A stretch of DNA of 64,000 nucleotides from Rhizobium sp. RU33A (GCF_900156055.1 NZ_FTMQ01000003.1:558001-622000); one strand, 5' to 3'; shown: positions 22,049 through 31,865, counted from the stretch's first letter. Notes: generated by a model not told the origin, from the sequence alone. Translations and numbers: made by a program.

Positions 22049-22076
22049 TCCGTTGCAACCTCAGTACTAAGCGCTG

Positions 22077-22499
22077 ATGGACGAAATCAAGGCAAGGATG
22101 TCACAACGCATGCGCCGGCTGGGGATAGCGCTTGCCATCATCGCGTGTGGCGTGGCTTTGAGGCTCGGCGGCTATGAGATCGGCCTGCCGTATTTTCTGG
22201 TGAAATACGGTGGTTCGACGCTCTGGGGCGGCATGGTCTTCTTCCTCTTCGCCACCCTGTTGCCCCGCCAGCCCCTCGGTCGCCTGGCGATCCTGTCCGT
22301 CGTGGCGGCGACCCTCATCGAATTCACCCGGCTCTATCACACACCCTGGCTCGATGAATTCCGCCTGACATTGGCGGGCGCTCTCCTGCTCGGGCGCATC
22401 TTCTCCTGGTGGAACATTGTCGCCTATGCCGTCGGCATTGTGATCGCTGGCCTGCTCGAGAACCGCCATTTGGCCCGCGTCAGCAGGCTGCCTGGCTAA
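22077..22499 (+). CDS. DUF2809 family small membrane protein
   Basis: 140 residues with about four membrane segments. The signature EFTRLYHTPWLDEFRLTLAGALLLG is the DUF2809 motif (quoted in part). Function unknown. Alternative starts at 22098 and 22110 are possible; GGCAAGG lies before 22098. Ends 9 bp before the convergent CcdA-like gene. Confidence 0.78.
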   Translation: MDEIKARMSQRMRRLGIALAIIACGVALRLGGYEIGLPYFLVKYGGSTLWGGMVFFLFATLLPRQPLGRLAILSVVAATLIEFTRLYHTPWLDEFRLTLAGALLLGRIFSWWNIVAYAVGIVIAGLLENRHLARVSRLPG

Positions 22500-22508
22500 C
22501 GCGCGGCT

Positions 22509-23228
22509 CTAGATGCGTGTGGTCAGGTCGATCAGCCACTCCGGCGAGTTTTCCAACATCCAGATCTCGATTGTCTTGTCGAAGCCCGAAACCACGAGTG
22601 CGCCTGTGATGATCAGCAGCCCGCCCATCAGGCTCTTCCCCGCCTGACCCAGCGTCAGCAGACGTTGACGCGACCGCGCAAGCGCCTCGCGAGACAACAC
22701 GCCGATCAGGAGCAGCGGCAGAGCCGCACCGAGACCGAAGGCGACCATGGTCGTCGTCACCTGCAGCAGGTTCTCGCCACGGGACGCCATCAAAGAGGCA
22801 GCCCCCAGAGTAGGCCCGACACAGGGGCTCCAGACGGCGCCAAGAAGCAGGCCGACCAGAAACTGCCCCTTGAGACCCTTGTCGTCGACCTGGCCGAAGC
22901 GTGACTGCGACCAGGCCGCGACCGGTCCGGCGGCGGCAGCCACCCGGTGCTGAGCGATCGGCACGATGAGAACCGCGCCGAACAGGATCATGATGATGCC
23001 GGCCACCATCCGGAAGACAGTGAAGTCGAGGCCGACCGAGAAGCCGACCAGCGCGACGAAGAGGCCGATCGTCACGAAGGAAAGCGTCAGCCCCGCCGCA
23101 AGCGCGACGGGTCCGTAGCGATGACGGTTGATCGCTGTTCCCAGAACAATCGGAATGAGCGGCAGTGTGCAGGGATTGAGAAGGGACAGCACGCCCGCGA
23201 GAAAGGCAAGCAGAGCGCTGCCCAGCAT
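22509..23228 (-). CDS. CcdA/DsbD-type membrane thiol transporter
   Basis: 239 residues, six or seven membrane segments. Moves reducing equivalents from cytoplasmic thioredoxin across the inner membrane. The paired cysteines are visible in LLNPCTLPLIP (TM1) and WSPCVGPTLG (TM4), the CcdA/DsbD-beta arrangement. The ATG at 23228 lies 4 bp after the stop of the secreted thioredoxin gene, so the two are translated together and this is its likely electron donor. Final gene of the msrP-msrQ-trx-ccdA-like unit. Confidence 0.88.
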   Translation of the reverse strand: MLGSALLAFLAGVLSLLNPCTLPLIPIVLGTAINRHRYGPVALAAGLTLSFVTIGLFVALVGFSVGLDFTVFRMVAGIIMILFGAVLIVPIAQHRVAAAAGPVAAWSQSRFGQVDDKGLKGQFLVGLLLGAVWSPCVGPTLGAASLMASRGENLLQVTTTMVAFGLGAALPLLLIGVLSREALARSRQRLLTLGQAGKSLMGGLLIITGALVVSGFDKTIEIWMLENSPEWLIDLTTRI

Positions 23229-23232
23229 GGCA

Positions 23233-23637
23233 TCATTGTCCCAGGGTCGAGGCGAAGAGCTGTTCGACCGAGGCCGGGTTCGTATCCGCGACACTGCGGC
23301 CCGTCTCGTCTGCACCCTTGAACGCAATCAGCGTCGAGCGGTTCTGTGCCCCAAGACTGCGCATCTCGTCCTTTTGCTTGTCGTAGTCGAGCTTCAGGAC
23401 GAGGACGTCCTTGAATTCCGGCTTGGCCGCCAGCGTGTCGATGATCTTGGTCTGGGCCCGGCAGGTGCTGCACCAACTGGCTGTGACGTCGACGACCACC
23501 GATTTACCCTCCGCTTTGGCAGCTTCGAGGGCCGAAGCTTGGAAGGGCGCGATCTCGAGGGCACTGGCAACACCAGCCGTGGCGAGCATCACGGCACCCG
23601 CAAGCGCCGCACTCCATGTCTTTCGAAGGCTTCTCAT
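23233..23637 (-). CDS. Secreted thioredoxin-fold protein
   Basis: 134 residues. Signal peptide of about 27 residues ending VASALE, then a thioredoxin domain with the active site WCSTC in VVVDVTASWCSTCRAQ. It resembles the C-terminal domain of DsbD, so together with the CcdA-like neighbour it makes a split DsbD. The start at 23637 is set by the signal peptide; the longer frame upstream overlaps msrQ. Periplasmic reductase by inference; the target is not known. Confidence 0.87.
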   Translation of the reverse strand: MRSLRKTWSAALAGAVMLATAGVASALEIAPFQASALEAAKAEGKSVVVDVTASWCSTCRAQTKIIDTLAAKPEFKDVLVLKLDYDKQKDEMRSLGAQNRSTLIAFKGADETGRSVADTNPASVEQLFASTLGQ

Positions 23638-23675
23638 CGGACTCACCCCTTGTTTGTCGATTGTCGAAAAAGCTG

Positions 23676-24320
23676 TCAGGCCCGCGTCGCCGCCATGCGC
23701 TTGGCCCGCCGCCGCTCCATGATCTTCGGCCGCACCAGCCGGTAACCGAGCAGTAGGATCGTGACCGTGATATAGAAGGCCGCCTCTGGATCGATCACCT
23801 TCAGCGACAGTGCATAATGCAGGATCGCCACGAGCAGGATCGGATAGGTCAGCTTGTGCAGTCTGTTCCAACGCGGACCGAGCCTTCGGATCGACCACTG
23901 GTTGGAGGTCAGCGCCAGCGGAATCAGCATCAAAAGTCCCGCCATGCCGAGCATGATGTAGGGACGCTTCAGGATGTCGCCGGCGATCGACGACAGGATG
24001 AGCCCCCGGTCGAGCGTCAGGTACACGGCAAAATGCGCCAGCACGTAATAGAACGCCAATAGCCCAAGCGCGCGCCGATAGGCGATCAGATTGATCCCGA
24101 ACAGATCCCGCAATGGCGTGACCGCAAGCCCGAGGCAGAGGAAACGGAAGGCCCAGAGCCCCAGCAGATGCTCGAAGGCGCGCACGGGATCGGCGCCCAG
24201 GCCGCCATAGATCCCGAGATAGAAGGCATAGAGCCCCGGCATCAGCCCTATGGCATAGAGCGCCCAGATGGCCGCCGGCTTGTAGCGGGCGGGCAGGGCC
24301 GGGAGTGCGAGCGTGGCCAT
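23676..24320 (-). CDS. msrQ: MsrQ heme-binding membrane subunit of MsrPQ
   Basis: Inner-membrane b-type heme protein that passes electrons from the quinone pool to MsrP. 214 residues, six membrane segments, ferric-reductase-like fold; RALGLLAFYYVLAHFAVYL and RRLGPRWNRLHKLTYPILL carry likely heme histidines. The ATG shares its first base with the msrP stop (TGATG), so the two are translationally coupled. Confidence 0.93.
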   Translation of the reverse strand: MATLALPALPARYKPAAIWALYAIGLMPGLYAFYLGIYGGLGADPVRAFEHLLGLWAFRFLCLGLAVTPLRDLFGINLIAYRRALGLLAFYYVLAHFAVYLTLDRGLILSSIAGDILKRPYIMLGMAGLLMLIPLALTSNQWSIRRLGPRWNRLHKLTYPILLVAILHYALSLKVIDPEAAFYITVTILLLGYRLVRPKIMERRRAKRMAATRA

Positions 24321-25270
24321 CAGTAGAACTTTGTCAGGTCCATGCCGTCATAGAGACTTGCGACCTCGTCGGCATAGCCGTTGAACGGCAGGGTATCGAT
24401 GCGCGCTCCGCCGAACAGGCCGTCGGCCTCGCCGATCCGCCGCTCGGTCGCCTGGCTCCAGCGCGGATGATCGACGGCCGGATTGACGTTGGCGTAGAAG
24501 CCGTATTCCGACGGCTGAAGCAGGTTCCAGGTCGACGCCGGCTCCTCTTCCGTCAGCGTGATCTTGACGATCGACTTGATGCCCTTGAAGCCGTATTTCC
24601 ACGGCACGACGAGCCTGATTGGCGCACCGTTCTGGTTTGGCAGCGTCTCGCCGTAAAGACCGGTCGCAAGGATCGCCAGCGGATGGCGAGCCTCATCGAG
24701 GCGAAGGCCCTCGCGATAGGGCCATTCCAGCGCCTGGAAGATGCCGGCCTGGCCCTGCATCTCCTCAGGCCTCACAAGCGTCTCGAACGCCACATATTTC
24801 GCCGAACCCAGAGGCTCGACCCGGTCGAGCAAGGCCGAGATCGGGAAGCCGATCCACGGAATCACCATCGACCAGGCTTCTACGCAGCGCATCCGGTAGA
24901 CGCGCTCTTCCATTGGAATCTCGCTCATGATCGTTTCGATGTCGATCACCTGTGGCTTGGCGACCAGTCCGCCCACTTCGATCGTCCAGGGCCGCGTCGT
25001 CAGAGACCCTGCATTGCGCGCCGGATCTTCCTTGCCCGTGCCGAACTCATAGAAGTTGTTGTAGGTAGTCACGTCCTCTTTCGAGGTCAGCTTCTCGTCG
25101 AGCTTGTAGATGCTGGGTTTGGCGGCCAGTGGCGCCGCCAGGGCTGGTGCCCCGAGCCCGGCCGCGGCGAGCCCGCCGGCCGCCACACCCATGAAATGTC
25201 GTCGCTTGAGATAGAGCGACTTTGGCGTGATCTCGGAACTTGCAATCTTCGGCGGATGGTAGACCGGCAT
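24320..25270 (-). CDS. msrP: MsrP molybdopterin methionine sulfoxide reductase
   Basis: Periplasmic Moco enzyme that repairs oxidised methionine in envelope proteins. 316 residues. A twin-arginine signal ([12 protein letters not shown], residues 22-33) exports the folded enzyme. The Moco-ligating cysteine is C129 in [11 protein letters not shown]. Later [17 protein letters not shown] is typical of the family. Heads a four-gene unit with msrQ, a secreted thioredoxin and a CcdA-like protein. Confidence 0.95.
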   Translation of the reverse strand: MPVYHPPKIASSEITPKSLYLKRRHFMGVAAGGLAAAGLGAPALAAPLAAKPSIYKLDEKLTSKEDVTTYNNFYEFGTGKEDPARNAGSLTTRPWTIEVGGLVAKPQVIDIETIMSEIPMEERVYRMRCVEAWSMVIPWIGFPISALLDRVEPLGSAKYVAFETLVRPEEMQGQAGIFQALEWPYREGLRLDEARHPLAILATGLYGETLPNQNGAPIRLVVPWKYGFKGIKSIVKITLTEEEPASTWNLLQPSEYGFYANVNPAVDHPRWSQATERRIGEADGLFGGARIDTLPFNGYADEVASLYDGMDLTKFY

Positions 25271-25428
25271 GGCAGACCTCTTGAGGCTTTCTCTGTCACT
25301 CTAAAATAGAAGACGGGAGCATAGAGACCAGAGTTTCATCATCTGGAAAAGAAGTCCGACAGGAACAATTTCGTGTAGGTCCGCGCAGGCAGGCGCGTGT
25401 AAGGATCGGCGTCGTTCGCCGACACGCG

Positions 25429-26031
25429 TCAGCCGCACCAGTTCTGCTTGTGCCCTTCCCATCGATGGGCGATGCCGCGTGCAATCATATTGTCGCCGAC
25501 GGAGCGTCCGTCCTGCAGGACCACCCGAAGCTTTCGGCCATACCGATCGGTGTCGCGACGCTCCCGGCGCTCCATAACGAGATCGCCGCCATTGAGGGCA
25601 TCAAGCAGCGCGACCTGTGCCTCGAGCCCGAGCGCGCGTTCCCGCTCGCAGGCAGGGCGCCCGATCTCCGGCGTGTTGATATCCGAGATCCGGTATTTCA
25701 CCGCCCGGTACCAGAAGGTGTCGCCGTCGACGACGCAGTTGATCCGCTGCGCCCCAGCGCAGGTGACGAAGCGGCCCTCGATTGGCTCCGAATGGGGGGC
25801 GACTGCGCCGGTTATGGCGTAGTCGATCAGCTTGTTCGATGCCGGGACGACAAGATAGGAATAGGGAAGCTTTTCGAAATGAATGGCGGCCAGCACCGCA
25901 AGGCAGGCCATCATCAGGATGCGGCGCATCCGATAGAGTGCCTTGAACGGGTTCCAGCGCGGCGCAGGCTCGGGATTGAGCTTCTGGCGAGCATCTTTCA
26001 GCAGAATCACGCGGGCAGGTTTCCGGGTCAT
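25429..26031 (-). CDS. Thermonuclease-family (SNase-like) nuclease, membrane-anchored or secreted
   Basis: 200 residues. Basic N-terminus followed by a hydrophobic segment (RRILMMACLAVLAAIHF) that should export or anchor it. The SNase domain shows VVDGDTFWY, RISDINTPEIG and RDTDRYGRKL, which provide the acidic metal ligands and both catalytic arginines. Probably active in the periplasm. ATG 26031 is preferred over the adjacent ATG 26034 because AGGGGAG is 5 bp from it. A CGGCG/CGCCG double hairpin lies just behind the stop (25390-25428). Confidence 0.82.
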   Translation of the reverse strand: MTRKPARVILLKDARQKLNPEPAPRWNPFKALYRMRRILMMACLAVLAAIHFEKLPYSYLVVPASNKLIDYAITGAVAPHSEPIEGRFVTCAGAQRINCVVDGDTFWYRAVKYRISDINTPEIGRPACERERALGLEAQVALLDALNGGDLVMERRERRDTDRYGRKLRVVLQDGRSVGDNMIARGIAHRWEGHKQNWCG

Positions 26032-26263
26032 CATGACTCCCCTTTCCGCGGTAAACTCTAATAAACACATCTTGCCGCAGGCTTAAGCCGATCACTCAAA
26101 TGCGAACGAAGTCGCACGCTCCGTGAGCCCAAGGCGTACCGATTTGCCCTTGGATGCTAGTGACAGGTGAGGGGACATGGCTTAGACCAGTTCCAAAATG
26201 GCCGCCTTGCCTTGGCGCCGAGGGTGCAGGCATGGCGGCGAACAAGCCATCGAGGTGACACCC

Positions 26264-28099
26264 ATGCCCGTCTATCGTTCGAGAACCACCACCCACGGCC
26301 GCAACATGGCCGGTGCCCGCGGCCTCTGGCGCGCGACCGGCATGAAGGACGGCGATTTCGGCAAGCCGATCATCGCGGTCGTCAACTCCTTTACCCAGTT
26401 CGTGCCCGGCCACGTCCACCTGAAGGACCTCGGCCAGCTCGTCGCCCGTGAAATCGAAGCCGCCGGCGGCGTTGCCAAGGAATTCAACACCATCGCCGTC
26501 GATGACGGCATCGCCATGGGCCATGACGGCATGCTCTATTCGCTGCCGTCGCGCGAGATCATCTCCGACTCGGTCGAATACATGGTCAACGCCCACTGCG
26601 CCGACGCCATGGTCTGCATCTCCAACTGCGACAAGATCACGCCCGGCATGCTGTCGGCCGCCATGCGCCTCAACATTCCCGCCGTCTTCGTCTCCGGTGG
26701 CCCGATGGAGGCCGGCAAGGCGATCCTGCAGGGCCGCAAGGTCGCACTTGATCTTGTCGATGCCATGGTTGCCGCGGCCGACGACAGCATCTCCGATGCC
26801 GATGTCGATGAGATCGAAAAGGCCGCCTGTCCGACCTGCGGCTCCTGCTCCGGCATGTTCACCGCCAATTCGATGAACTGCTTGACCGAAGCCCTTGGCC
26901 TGTCGCTGCCCGGTAACGGCTCGACGCTCGCAACCCATGCCGACCGCAAGCGCCTCTTCGTCGAAGCCGGCCACCTGATCGTCGACATCACCCGCCGCTA
27001 TTATGAACAGAACGACGAAAGCGTTCTGCCGCGCAACGTTGCCTCAAAGCAGGCTTTTGAAAACGCCATGGCGCTCGACATTGCCATGGGCGGCTCGACC
27101 AATACGGTCCTGCACATCCTGGCGGCTGCCCATGAAGGCGGAATCGATTTCACCATGGACGACATCGATCGCCTGTCGCGCAAGGTGCCCTGCCTGTCGA
27201 AGGTTGCCCCTGCCAAGCAGGACGTGCACATGGAAGACGTCCACCGCGCCGGCGGCATCATGCGCATCCTCGGCGAACTCGATCGCGGCGGCCTGATCAA
27301 CCGCGATTGCCCGACCGTGCATGCCGAAACCCTCGGCCATGCCATCGACCGCTGGGACATCACCCGCACCAATTCCGAAACCGTGCGCGAATTCTTCAAG
27401 GCCGCCCCCGGTGGCGTGCGCACCACCCAGGCCTTCTCGCAGGCCTCGCGCTGGGACGATCTCGACACCGACGGCGAAAAGGGCGTCATCCGTTCCGTCG
27501 AACATCCCTTCTCAAAGGATGGCGGTCTCGCCGTTCTCAAGGGCAACATCGCGCTCGACGGCTGCATCGTAAAGACCGCCGGCGTCGATGAATCGATCCT
27601 GAAATTCTCTGGTCCCGCCCGCGTCTTCGAAAGCCAGGATGCCTCGGTGAAGGCGATCCTGTCGAACGAGGTCAAGGCCGGCGACGTCGTCGTCATCCGT
27701 TATGAAGGCCCCAAGGGCGGCCCCGGCATGCAGGAAATGCTCTATCCGACGAGCTATCTGAAGTCGAAGGGCCTCGGCAAGGTTTGCGCCCTGATTACCG
27801 ACGGCCGCTTCTCTGGCGGTACCTCCGGCCTCTCGATCGGTCACGCATCGCCGGAAGCAGCTCAGGGCGGCGCGATCGGTCTCGTCCGCGAGGGCGACAT
27901 CATCGACATCGACATCCCCAACCGCACGATCAACCTCGTCGTCGACCCGGCAGAGCTTGAACGTCGCCGCGCCGAACAGGACGCCAAGGGCTGGTTCCCC
28001 GAAGAAAAGCGCAAGCGCAACGTCACGACCGCGCTGAAGGCCTACGCCGCCTTCGCCTCGTCCGCCGACAAGGGCGCCGTGCGTCAGTTGCCGGAATAA
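26264..28099 (+). CDS. ilvD: Dihydroxy-acid dehydratase
   Basis: Third common step of valine, leucine and isoleucine synthesis: dehydration of 2,3-dihydroxy acids to 2-oxo acids, using an Fe-S cluster. 611 residues. Cluster cysteines are visible in [12 protein letters not shown] and [19 protein letters not shown]; the C-terminal [20 protein letters not shown] motif is intact. ATG 26264 follows GAGGTGACACCC; the longer upstream frame adds an unrelated arginine-rich stretch. Single gene with its own terminator. Confidence 0.97.
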   Translation: MPVYRSRTTTHGRNMAGARGLWRATGMKDGDFGKPIIAVVNSFTQFVPGHVHLKDLGQLVAREIEAAGGVAKEFNTIAVDDGIAMGHDGMLYSLPSREIISDSVEYMVNAHCADAMVCISNCDKITPGMLSAAMRLNIPAVFVSGGPMEAGKAILQGRKVALDLVDAMVAAADDSISDADVDEIEKAACPTCGSCSGMFTANSMNCLTEALGLSLPGNGSTLATHADRKRLFVEAGHLIVDITRRYYEQNDESVLPRNVASKQAFENAMALDIAMGGSTNTVLHILAAAHEGGIDFTMDDIDRLSRKVPCLSKVAPAKQDVHMEDVHRAGGIMRILGELDRGGLINRDCPTVHAETLGHAIDRWDITRTNSETVREFFKAAPGGVRTTQAFSQASRWDDLDTDGEKGVIRSVEHPFSKDGGLAVLKGNIALDGCIVKTAGVDESILKFSGPARVFESQDASVKAILSNEVKAGDVVVIRYEGPKGGPGMQEMLYPTSYLKSKGLGKVCALITDGRFSGGTSGLSIGHASPEAAQGGAIGLVREGDIIDIDIPNRTINLVVDPAELERRRAEQDAKGWFPEEKRKRNVTTALKAYAAFASSADKGAVRQLPE

Positions 28100-28128
28100 G
28101 CTTCAACGGCCCTGCTACCTGCAAAATC

Positions 28129-28162
28129 AAAGACCCGCCGGATCGCTCCGGCGGGTCTTTTT
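28129..28162 (+). terminator. Terminator after ilvD
   Basis: Perfect 14-bp stem AAAGACCCGCCGGA/TCCGGCGGGTCTTT (28129-28142 with 28147-28160), TCGC loop, TT after. It lies between convergent genes and the A/T ends suit both directions. Confidence 0.92.
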
Positions 28163-28184
28163 CATTCCTGTTTGTCTGTGAACT

Positions 28185-28949
28185 CTAATCCCGCCAGGAC
28201 GCATCTTCCTTATCCAGGCACGATTTCAGATAGGCGAAATGCTTCTCCGCCATGCCGCGATAGGGGATCCAGCCGTCTGACGTACCTTGCGCTATCTCGT
28301 CCGACAGCACCGCGAGCGGCTTGCCGGTCGAGAGCGCCAGCACCATCGTCTGGGCTGCCTTCTCGAAGAAATAGAGATCCTCAAACGCATCCGCCACCGT
28401 CTCGCCGGCAACCGACACGCCGTGATTGCCCATGACCAGAACCGACTTGCCGCGTATCATCTCGACAAGCCGCTCGCCTTCTTCCGCCGCATCGGCGATC
28501 CCGCCGAAGTCGAGGTCGTAGCCGATCCGACCGAAAAAACGTGCCGTGTTGTTGTCGAGCGGCAGAAGCGTCGGGTCCTTGAGGCAGGAAAGCGCCACCG
28601 CATAGGGCGAATGGCAATGCAGGATCACGCGTGCCTCCGGCAGCATCCGGTGCAGCGTGCCATGTACGGTCCAGGCTGAAGGGTCGGGGGCATTCGGTCG
28701 GTTCATCACATCGGGATCGTCGGCATCGAGCAGCAGCAGATCGCTCGCCTTGATCGTCGCAAAATGCTGCCAGCGCGCATTGAGAAGGAACTTGCGCCCA
28801 TTCGCCGAGACCGCCGCGCTGAAATGATTGCCGACCGACTCGCTCCAGCCAAAGCGATGGCAGAGCCGGAAGGCAGCGGCGAGATCCTGACGCAGCGTGG
28901 TCAGCGCCGCATCGTCGAGCATATCGTTTCCGGAAGCTGCGATATTCAT
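28185..28949 (-). CDS. Class II aldolase/adducin family protein
   Basis: 254 residues. Zinc-dependent aldolase fold: LCHRFGWSESVGNHFSAAV near the start, the metal-ligand motif ILHCHSPYAVALSCL, and MGNHGVSVAGETVADAF. The substrate is not identifiable. Start overlaps the stop of the dioxygenase gene (ATGA, 28946-28949), so the two enzymes act together; a hydroxylated intermediate cleaved by the aldolase is a reasonable inference. Confidence 0.85.
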   Translation of the reverse strand: MNIAASGNDMLDDAALTTLRQDLAAAFRLCHRFGWSESVGNHFSAAVSANGRKFLLNARWQHFATIKASDLLLLDADDPDVMNRPNAPDPSAWTVHGTLHRMLPEARVILHCHSPYAVALSCLKDPTLLPLDNNTARFFGRIGYDLDFGGIADAAEEGERLVEMIRGKSVLVMGNHGVSVAGETVADAFEDLYFFEKAAQTMVLALSTGKPLAVLSDEIAQGTSDGWIPYRGMAEKHFAYLKSCLDKEDASWRD

Positions 28950-30076
28950 GTCTTGAACCGTCCTTCCGTCGTCAGCGCGCGGTAGGTCGAGCGCATTTCC
29001 TCGCGATCGGCATAACAGCCGCGCAGATAGCGATCGCCGCTGGTCGCCGAATAGGCCATGCGGCCATGCACGATGCGGTGGTTGTCGAACACCATGCAGT
29101 CACCCGCCTTCATCAGGAAGCGCATCATGAACTTGTCGTCCTGCAGCATCTTCCCGAAGCGACAGAAGGCCGGGTAATAATCGTCGAGCACGGTCTGCGG
29201 CAGATCGAACATGTCGGCCATGTGCTGGCTGATCGTCAGCCCCGAGACCTCGCCATGTTTGTCGAGCTCGATCACCCGCTGCCGCGAGCGCATGTCGTAG
29301 GTGTCGTGCTCGCAGAAGAACGGAATGTCGATTTCCGACAAGAGCTTGAACCCCTCGGGATCAATCTCTCTGTAAGCATTCGCCACCGCCACACCGTCCG
29401 AATAGATGCTCATGCCGCCTTCGACGGTATTGGCCCGGCAGTGCAGGAACTGGATGCCCGGCGCATGCTCCTCGGCCGGCGTGTCGGTATGCAGCTCCAG
29501 CGCCTTTGCCGTATAGGCCGTGTTCGTCGGGTTGATATGCGTCTTCACGTCGAAATATTCGCCGAAGAAGGTCGGTCGCACATGGCCCATGAGCTTGACC
29601 GTCTCGGTCAGCCCCTCGTGGCTGTCAGGCATGTCCGTCACGATCGTCAGCCCCTCGACGATCATCGCCTCCAGCCATTCCGCCACCTTCTTCGGATCGC
29701 GCATCAGCTCCGGCTGCGAGAAGCGGGGGATCTCGGGATAGTGGTCGCTGAACCAGGCCTTGCGCGGCAGGTCGGCCGGGTCGGGCCGATGTTTGCCCTC
29801 GGTATAGAGCGCCAGCAGCGACAGCGGAAAGCGCGACACATGGTTCTCGCCCGCCCAGCGGATCACCAGCATCCCGTCCTCGATCCCGGCGCTATCGGCA
29901 CGGGGTGCCGCTGACAGGTGGAAGATGTCGAAGCTGCGCTCGCGCGTTGCGCTGTCGAAGGAGGAGGGGCAATTGTCTCGCAGCCAGTAGTAATTGAAAT
30001 AGGCCTGCCCACCCTCGGAAAGCGGCAGGTGAAGCCCCTTATCAGCCAGCGTGACGGCCCCGGTCGCTACATGCAT
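28946..30076 (-). CDS. 2-oxoglutarate/Fe(II) dioxygenase of the gamma-butyrobetaine hydroxylase type
   Basis: 376 residues from ATG 30076. The N-terminal part has the YYWLRDNCPSSFDSATRER motif of the DUF971-like domain of butyrobetaine and trimethyllysine hydroxylases, but only one of the usual zinc cysteines remains. The TauD-type core shows the iron-binding HTD in ALELHTDTPAEEH and the distal histidine in VFDNHRIVHGRMAYS, with an arginine nearby for 2-oxoglutarate. A start at 30151 is possible but would leave little room for a promoter. Divergent from a LysR regulator and coupled to an aldolase gene. Confidence 0.82.
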   Translation of the reverse strand: MHVATGAVTLADKGLHLPLSEGGQAYFNYYWLRDNCPSSFDSATRERSFDIFHLSAAPRADSAGIEDGMLVIRWAGENHVSRFPLSLLALYTEGKHRPDPADLPRKAWFSDHYPEIPRFSQPELMRDPKKVAEWLEAMIVEGLTIVTDMPDSHEGLTETVKLMGHVRPTFFGEYFDVKTHINPTNTAYTAKALELHTDTPAEEHAPGIQFLHCRANTVEGGMSIYSDGVAVANAYREIDPEGFKLLSEIDIPFFCEHDTYDMRSRQRVIELDKHGEVSGLTISQHMADMFDLPQTVLDDYYPAFCRFGKMLQDDKFMMRFLMKAGDCMVFDNHRIVHGRMAYSATSGDRYLRGCYADREEMRSTYRALTTEGRFKT

Positions 30077-30171
30077 GTTCACAGCGGTTTTCCTTAAGTC
30101 TGGATGGCGGAGATGGGGATCTGATTTGACGATCATCATCCGTCTTTGCATGCGAGACCAGAGCGATTATG

Positions 30172-30187
30172 CTTATGCTGAGTTAAG
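30172..30187. promoter_or_regulatory. Candidate LysR-type binding site
   Basis: CTTA-N8-TAAG inverted repeat that contains T-N11-A (T30174, A30186), the minimal LysR-type motif, in the divergent region between the dioxygenase and lysR-like genes. It sits directly before the regulator's ribosome site, as expected for autoregulation. Short arms, so weak evidence. Confidence 0.3.
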
Positions 30188-30199
30188 CTGGAGGTTAAG

Positions 30200-31132
30200 T
30201 TGAGCCGTCTGCCACCCTTGCGCCTTCTGACCACGTTCGAGGCCGTCGCCCGGCTCGGCTCCATGCGCGAGGCAGCAAGCGCCTTGAACGTCACCCAGCC
30301 CGCCGTGACACAGGCCCTGAAAGCGCTGGAAGATCATGTCGGCGCCATCCTGATCGATCGCTCTACCCGCCCGGCCAGGCTCACCGAACCCGGCCAGCAA
30401 CTCGCCCGCGCCACCCGCGATGGCCTCGACCTGATTGCCGATACGATCGAGGAGATCCGCACCAGCACCGGCCTCGAGGATCAGCGCCTCACCGTTGCCT
30501 GCACCATGGGTTTTGCCACCCACTGGCTGATGCCGCGCTTGAGCGATTTCTACGCCGGCCATCCCGGCTTCTTCGTCAACGTCCAGGTCCCGCCCACCGA
30601 CTTGCCGCAGATGTGGCCCGGCACCGACCTCGTCCTACGTTACGGTCGCGGCACCTGGACCGACGGTGAGACGCTGCGCCTGTTCGACGAGACCGTATGC
30701 CCCGTCGGCCGCCCGGCTCTGGTCGAAAGCCTTCTCGCAAACGGCGAGGGGCTGGACGCTGCCCCGCTGATCCATGTCCGCACAGTGGAAGCGCGCCACT
30801 GGGAAGGTTGGACCGACTATCTCGCCCGCCGCGACCTGCCCAAACCGCGCGGCCCGTCCCACATCTTCGACAACTACGTCCAGGCCGTCCAGGCAGCCCT
30901 CGACGGCCGCGGCCTGATGCTCGGCTGGCGCTCGATCACCGATACCCTCGTCGCTGACGGCAGTCTGAAACCCTGGCCCGATGGCGCCCTCGACCTCGGC
31001 ACCGCCTATTTCGCCACGGTCGCACCGGCGGCTACGAAACGCCCGGCGGTCAGGGCTTTCGTGGCATGGTTGGGGGAGGGGTCGGAGGGCGGTGCGACGA
31101 GAGGTGAAGAGGATAGGGAGTTAGGCAAATAG
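30200..31132 (+). CDS. LysR-family transcriptional regulator
   Basis: 310 residues with a TTG start; GGAGG ends 5 bp upstream, which decides the start. The N-terminal winged helix-turn-helix reads MREAASALNVTQPAVTQALKALE; the rest is a LysR-type effector domain. Resembles the GcvA-like branch. Divergent from the dioxygenase-aldolase pair, which it probably controls. The last 20 residues are charged and of low complexity. Confidence 0.88.
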   Translation: MSRLPPLRLLTTFEAVARLGSMREAASALNVTQPAVTQALKALEDHVGAILIDRSTRPARLTEPGQQLARATRDGLDLIADTIEEIRTSTGLEDQRLTVACTMGFATHWLMPRLSDFYAGHPGFFVNVQVPPTDLPQMWPGTDLVLRYGRGTWTDGETLRLFDETVCPVGRPALVESLLANGEGLDAAPLIHVRTVEARHWEGWTDYLARRDLPKPRGPSHIFDNYVQAVQAALDGRGLMLGWRSITDTLVADGSLKPWPDGALDLGTAYFATVAPAATKRPAVRAFVAWLGEGSEGGATRGEEDRELGK

Positions 31133-31167
31133 AAAAATAGCCGATCGACAGGTTCCGGAGGTATGCG

Positions 31168-31824
31168 TCACGGAGCCGGCTGCGTTTCCCGAAAACTGTC
31201 CAGCGCCGTTATCCTTTGCCACCAATCACCGAGGTTGCGGTGTTCCGCAAACATCTCGCGAAATTCCTTGACCTCGAGCGCATAGTCGATCATCGGCGCC
31301 AGATAGAGATCCGCCAGCGTCAGCCTGTCTCCACACATCCACCGTTGATCGGCAAGCAGACCGGCGAGTACGGCGAGCGATACCAATGCAACGTCGCGAG
31401 CTTTCTCTACGCGACCTGCATCCGGGGTTTCGCCGCGCTTCGGCTTTTCGATGCATTCCACATAAAGCCCCCAGACCAACTGCTGATAAAGATAGCCGTC
31501 CGCAATGCTAATGATCTGGTTCATCCGGGCGCGCATTTTCGCATCGGCAGGCTGAAGCGCCGGCCCGTCGAAGGCCTCGTCGATATAGCGGGTTATGGCG
31601 CCGGTCTCATAGAGGTGAAAATCGCCGTGTTCTAAGGCCGGGATCTTGCCGAAGGGATGGCGGGCCAAGTGGGCGTCGCGCCTCTCGTCTTTCGCAAAGA
31701 TGTCGAGCGGCACCAGGCCATGCGACACGCCTTTTTCCAGAAGAGCAAGGCGGGCGATACGGACGTAAACGCTGTAATCGGCGCCGTAGAGCTGAGGTCG
31801 TTTTCTGCTGGTAGGCTCCGTCAC
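31168..31824 (-). CDS. Glutathione S-transferase family protein
   Basis: 218 residues. Thioredoxin-like N-terminal domain with HPFGKIPALEHGDFHLYETG, holding the cis-proline and the glutathione gamma-glutamyl site, then an all-helical C-terminal domain with LTLADLYLAPMIDYAL. Cytosolic conjugation or reduction; the electrophile is unknown. No link to its neighbours is evident. Confidence 0.88.
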   Translation of the reverse strand: MTEPTSRKRPQLYGADYSVYVRIARLALLEKGVSHGLVPLDIFAKDERRDAHLARHPFGKIPALEHGDFHLYETGAITRYIDEAFDGPALQPADAKMRARMNQIISIADGYLYQQLVWGLYVECIEKPKRGETPDAGRVEKARDVALVSLAVLAGLLADQRWMCGDRLTLADLYLAPMIDYALEVKEFREMFAEHRNLGDWWQRITALDSFRETQPAP

Positions 31825-31865
31825 CTTCGCTCCTCATACAGCCAATTCGGATGTGTGTGAACCAA

